Positions 15,135 to 17,955 of a stretch of DNA of 17,955 nucleotides are shown here, one piece after another; positions within the stretch are counted from its first letter, which is position 1; each line of letters starts with the position of its first letter. Where the stretch lies: the NCBI GenBank assembly GCA_041655595.1, contig JBBAFB010000030.1:1-17955 (forward strand), in the 5' to 3' direction. The position numbers were made by a program, and so were the translations under genes. The stretch is from JBBAFB01 sp041655595 (GTDB taxonomy: Bacteria > Bacillota > DULZ01). A model generated the notes under the pieces. That model ran no database searches. It worked only from the letters and a program-made list of their open reading frames with translations, and was not told where the DNA came from.

Positions 15135-16091
15135 TTAGCGAAGCATATAGCAGAGGGATTGTTTAAGTGCACCCGCAATGCTGCCTATTTGTTCCAGATT
15201 AAGACTCTCTAATCTGTCCTCCGGTGAATGGTTGCCTTCCTTCCAATTATTAGTAGCAACAGTCACACTGGGAATCCCTTTTAAGGCAAAAGGGTAGTGA
15301 TCGCTAATTCCGTTAGCAATGACTGTTTCTGCCTTGAAACCATAATCATAAAAAATCGGTGTTAACAGAGAAATTATCGGGTTTATTTCAGTAGCATACA
15401 GATGTAAAGTATCACTTGTTTTGCCTATGGTATCCAGGTTAATTACAGCCTGGATTTTTTCTTTTGCAATAGGCAGATTATTTGCCAGGTGGTCGGATCC
15501 CAGTAGCCCTACTTCCTCCGCACCAAAGGCTACAAAGAGGATAGTATAGTTTAGATGATGTTCATTGGCCATGGCCTTAGCCAAAGCCGTTAAAGCCAAT
15601 ACACCTGATAGGTTGTCATTGGCACTGGGGTAGATTGTATTATCTACTTCACCTTGACCATCATAATGGGCACCAAGAATAATCCACTTGCCATCGGGAT
15701 CCCTCCCGGGTAAATAGCCCAACACATTCTGAGATGGATTAATGGCTGTTCCGATTGTTCTGAAGCGGAGTCTACCATCCTCCATAAAGTGGGTTACGGT
15801 TCCAATTTTGAATTTCTGCAAAAAATCGGGGTATTGAGGTAGCGGTTCCAGCCCAAGCTGTTGGAAATAATCTACTAAAATAGCGGCGCTGTCTTGTTCC
15901 CAGCGGCTTCCCGCACCCCTGCCATTTAACTCCGCAAGCTGTTGGGAAAGGGGTTTTGCCTTTTCCACGGGAGGCTCATCTATGACTAGCTCCTCAAAAG
16001 AGGATGTTTGGCTAACCGGAAGTAACGGAAATAAAACTACGGCAATAGTCATTAGAAAAGTGAAAACAATTGTTTTTACAATAAAACGCAT
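15135..16091 (-). CDS. Exported or membrane-anchored M28-family zinc aminopeptidase
   Basis: A 318-residue peptidase. Residues 1-26 are a basic start and hydrophobic helix (RFIVKTIVFTFLM...LLPV), an uncleaved anchor or signal peptide; no lipobox cysteine is present. The M28 zinc set is visible: H142 (ILGAHYDG), D159 (SANDNLSG), E192/E193 (FGAEEVG, catalytic and ligand), D220 (INLDTIG), and H288 (GNHSPEDRLE). The family removes N-terminal amino acids from peptides. Here it would act outside the cell, on the membrane face or wall. AGGAGG on the minus strand lies 9 nt before the ATG. It converges on thiI with 10 bp between the stops and no visible terminator, so transcripts probably overlap. No functional link to the respiratory genes is apparent. 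Confidence 0.9.
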   Translation of the reverse strand: MRFIVKTIVFTFLMTIAVVLFPLLPVSQTSSFEELVIDEPPVEKAKPLSQQLAELNGRGAGSRWEQDSAAILVDYFQQLGLEPLPQYPDFLQKFKIGTVTHFMEDGRLRFRTIGTAINPSQNVLGYLPGRDPDGKWIILGAHYDGQGEVDNTIYPSANDNLSGVLALTALAKAMANEHHLNYTILFVAFGAEEVGLLGSDHLANNLPIAKEKIQAVINLDTIGKTSDTLHLYATEINPIISLLTPIFYDYGFKAETVIANGISDHYPFALKGIPSVTVATNNWKEGNHSPEDRLESLNLEQIGSIAGALKQSLCYMLR

Positions 16092-16227
16092 TGATAAAAG
16101 CCTCCTAAAGCTGCTCTTCTATTTGTTTATCGGCATCAAACCGCTATTTGTATAGTCCGGGAGGAGTAATTTTGCCAGGTTTCCTGTTGAGCTGCAGTGA
16201 TTTTCGCAGAAGAATCTTAAAAAATTA

Positions 16228-16256
16228 TTGACCTCCTACTTTAGTTAGACTATTAT
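16228..16256 (+). promoter_or_regulatory. Sigma-A promoter of the metal P-type ATPase gene
   Basis: TTGACC (16228-16233; 5 of 6) and TATTAT (16251-16256; 5 of 6) are spaced exactly 17 bp. Transcription would begin near 16262, right at the edge of the operator at 16265. Confidence 0.82.
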
Positions 16257-16264
16257 AAGAGTAA

Positions 16265-16296
16265 GATAACATATGAGCAGTTGTTCATATGTTATC
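16265..16296. promoter_or_regulatory. 12-2-12 ArsR/SmtB-class metal-sensor operator
   Basis: gataacatatgagca (16265-16279), gt, tgttcatatgttatc (16282-16296) form a 15-2-15 inverted repeat with one mismatch (16277 vs its partner). The core ATATGA-RCA-N2-TGTTCATAT has the 12-2-12 shape of ArsR/SmtB-family sites (CzrA, NmtR and CadC type). It begins 8 bp after the -10 element, so a bound repressor would cover the start site. The cognate repressor gene is not in the window. Confidence 0.8.
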
Positions 16297-16323
16297 CCAT
16301 TGTGTGTGGGAAGAGGTGCTACT

Positions 16324-17955
16324 ATGGGAAATTCATGTGCTGTAGGCTGTAGCTGTTCAACGGATCATCATCACAATCATCAGTTTGACGAAGTTGGAGC
16401 CATGGAGGAGCTTTTATCGCCTTTAAAGGATGATTCGACGGTAGATCCTGAGGTGTATGAGTTAAGAGGTTTAGATTGTGCTGATTGTGCTAGAAAACTG
16501 GAAACGAAATTAAGCAAATTAGAAGGAGTTAATTTAGCAAGGGTTAATTTTGGGGCTTCTAAGCTTTATATAGAAGGCGATGTGAGTGCGGAAAATATTA
16601 TCAAAAGAGTTAAGGAAGCGGGCTATGAGGTGTGGTCCCCCGAAAGGGAAGAAACTGAGGAGAAGTCCTTTTTATTGCAAAATAAAAAAGCCCTTACTAC
16701 CCTTGTTTCCGGGGTTCTATGGTTGCTTGGAGGCGGGTTTTGGTTTGGTGGCTACCCGGAAGGGGCAATTGTCATTCTTCTAGCTGCGATCGCAGTCGGT
16801 GGTTTTTATACCGTGCAGGCTGCATACTATTCTCTGAAGAACAGCATATCCATGGATATGAATGTTTTGATGACTATCGCAGTTACCGGTGCTCTGTTTT
16901 TAGGTGAGTGGCTGGAAGCAGCAACGGTGGTATTTTTATTTGCCTTGGGTAATACCCTAGAGGCCTTTACCATGAATAAGACTAGAAAATCAATTAAGAA
17001 CTTGATGGAGTTGGCTCCCGCCGAGGCCTTGGTTAGACGAAACGGGGCAGAAAAATTGGTGCCGGTTGCAAAAATTGGCTTGGGTGAAAAAGTAATTATT
17101 AAACCCGGGGAAAGAATCCCTATTGATGGGCAAGTAGTGGAAGGGCGATCAGCCGTTAATCAAGCACCTATTACCGGGGAATCTATCCCTGTGGATAAAG
17201 AAGTGGGTGACGTAGTTTTTGCGGGCACCATTAACGAAAATGGTTTGTTGGTGATTGAAATCAACCGGCTTTTAGGAGATACTACCTTGGCCAGAATAGT
17301 AAACATGGTAGAGGAGGCCCAGGCCGAGAAGGCACCTGCGGAAAGATTTGTAGATACCTTTGCCCGTTACTATACGCCGGCAGTTATAGTGTTAGCTGCA
17401 TTGATTGCCACCCTGCCTCCTTTGGTGATGGGGCAACAATTTGTTCCTTGGTTTTATAAAGCGATTACCCTATTGGTGGTGGCTTGCCCCTGTGCCCTTG
17501 TTATTTCTACCCCCGTATCTGTAGTGGCTGCTTTTGGTAACGCTGCCAGAAAAGGTATTTTAATTAAAGGCGGGGCCCATTTAGAAGGGGCGGGCAAATT
17601 AAGAGCAATAGCTTTTGATAAAACAGGCACTCTAACCATGGGCAGGCCGATTGTTACAGATCTGCTGCCCATGAAAAATTTTACCTCAGATGAATTATTA
17701 CAAATAGCTGCCGGGGTGGAAAAAGGCTCGGAACACCCTTTGGCAGGTGCCATTTTGGCCGAATTAGCAAATAGAAATTTAGAGCAAATAAGGGCAACAG
17801 ATTTTTCCGCCTTACCCGGCCAGGGAGTACGGGCTTTTATTAATGGCGAAACCTATTATGTCGGTAGCCCTAATTTTTTTATGCAGGACATGAACCTGCG
17901 GGAGCTTGAAGCGGCAAGACAGGTGGAGGAATTAGAAAACCAAGGTAAGACTGTT
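16324..17955 (+). CDS. Heavy-metal efflux P1B-type ATPase (CadA/ZntA-like), 3'-truncated by window edge
   Basis: The open frame runs 544 codons from ATG 16324 to the window end with no stop, so the C-terminus is missing. It pumps Zn, Cd, Co or Pb out of the cell. The first 20 residues are Cys/His-rich (SCAVGCSCSTDHHHNH), followed by one heavy-metal-associated domain (about 44-105) with C52-A-D-C55. The core has membrane segments from ~125, the actuator TGES (284-287), the CPC metal site (388-390), the phosphorylated D432 in DKTGTLT, and the H471-P472 motif. CPC together with the operator class points to Zn/Cd/Pb rather than Cu. AGAGGTG precedes the ATG by about 6 nt. The gene is likely derepressed by metal through the operator at 16265. 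The short frames near 16586 and 16719 are shadows. Confidence 0.93.
   Translation, partial: MGNSCAVGCSCSTDHHHNHQFDEVGAMEELLSPLKDDSTVDPEVYELRGLDCADCARKLETKLSKLEGVNLARVNFGASKLYIEGDVSAENIIKRVKEAGYEVWSPEREETEEKSFLLQNKKALTTLVSGVLWLLGGGFWFGGYPEGAIVILLAAIAVGGFYTVQAAYYSLKNSISMDMNVLMTIAVTGALFLGEWLEAATVVFLFALGNTLEAFTMNKTRKSIKNLMELAPAEALVRRNGAEKLVPVAKIGLGEKVIIKPGERIPIDGQVVEGRSAVNQAPITGESIPVDKEVGDVVFAGTINENGLLVIEINRLLGDTTLARIVNMVEEAQAEKAPAERFVDTFARYYTPAVIVLAALIATLPPLVMGQQFVPWFYKAITLLVVACPCALVISTPVSVVAAFGNAARKGILIKGGAHLEGAGKLRAIAFDKTGTLTMGRPIVTDLLPMKNFTSDELLQIAAGVEKGSEHPLAGAILAELANRNLEQIRATDFSALPGQGVRAFINGETYYVGSPNFFMQDMNLRELEAARQVEELENQGKTV

Noticed and set aside
16586..16907. Two short + strand frames inside the metal ATPase
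   Set aside because: They are out-of-frame shadows of the ATPase gene, which is open from 16324 to the window end.
17454..17753. A 99-codon minus-strand frame opposite the ATPase
   Set aside because: It lies opposite the CPC and DKTGTLT region of a clear P-type ATPase and has no ribosome site or family features.
1..17955. CRISPR arrays, insertion sequences, tRNA or rRNA genes
   Set aside because: I saw no spaced repeats, transposase frames with terminal repeats, or cloverleaf/rRNA signatures on either strand.

Overview
The window looks like chromosomal DNA of an anaerobic, respiring low-to-mid GC Gram-positive bacterium, probably a Clostridia/Peptococcaceae-type organism. The basis is strong AGGAGG-type ribosome binding sites with several GTG starts, a ThiI without a rhodanese domain next to its own cysteine desulfurase, an AcoR-type sigma-54 activator, and stacked molybdenum respiratory enzymes. 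No species can be named from the sequence alone.

Region 1 (1-4370) is a DmsABC-like module on the + strand: the C-terminal ~700 residues of a molybdopterin catalytic subunit (its start lies outside the window), a four-cluster ferredoxin, a DmsC-type quinol-oxidising anchor, a strong hairpin, and a TorD-family chaperone. Region 2 (4371-7445) holds a long AT-rich spacer, a sigma-54 enhancer-binding regulator (GAF, AAA+, Fis-type HTH), two tandem terminator hairpins, and a promoter region with a well-spaced -24/-12 element, two upstream palindromes and a ~200-nt leader. Region 3 (7446-12547) is a second complete molybdoenzyme operon in a different order: NrfD/PsrC-like anchor, Tat-exported Cys-ligated catalytic subunit, four-cluster ferredoxin, TorD-family chaperone. 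The simplest reading is that the regulator switches on region 3 through sigma-54, and possibly region 1 through a promoter outside the window. The two enzymes belong to different branches of the DMSO reductase superfamily, so they probably use different terminal acceptors. Neither substrate can be assigned from sequence.

Region 4 (12548-15124) is housekeeping. After a long perfect-class hairpin come a structured leader and promoter, then a cysteine desulfurase overlapping ThiI, the pair that makes 4-thiouridine in tRNA. Convergent to it is an exported M28-type zinc peptidase (15135-16091, - strand). Region 5 (16092-end) is a divergent metal-efflux P-type ATPase of the CadA/ZntA type, truncated by the window edge. 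It sits behind a consensus promoter and a 12-2-12 ArsR/SmtB-class operator; the repressor gene is not in the window.

The most interesting part is region 2 plus 3: a sigma-54-controlled, Tat-exported, Cys-ligated molybdoenzyme of unknown substrate with an unusual CX2CX4C cluster motif.
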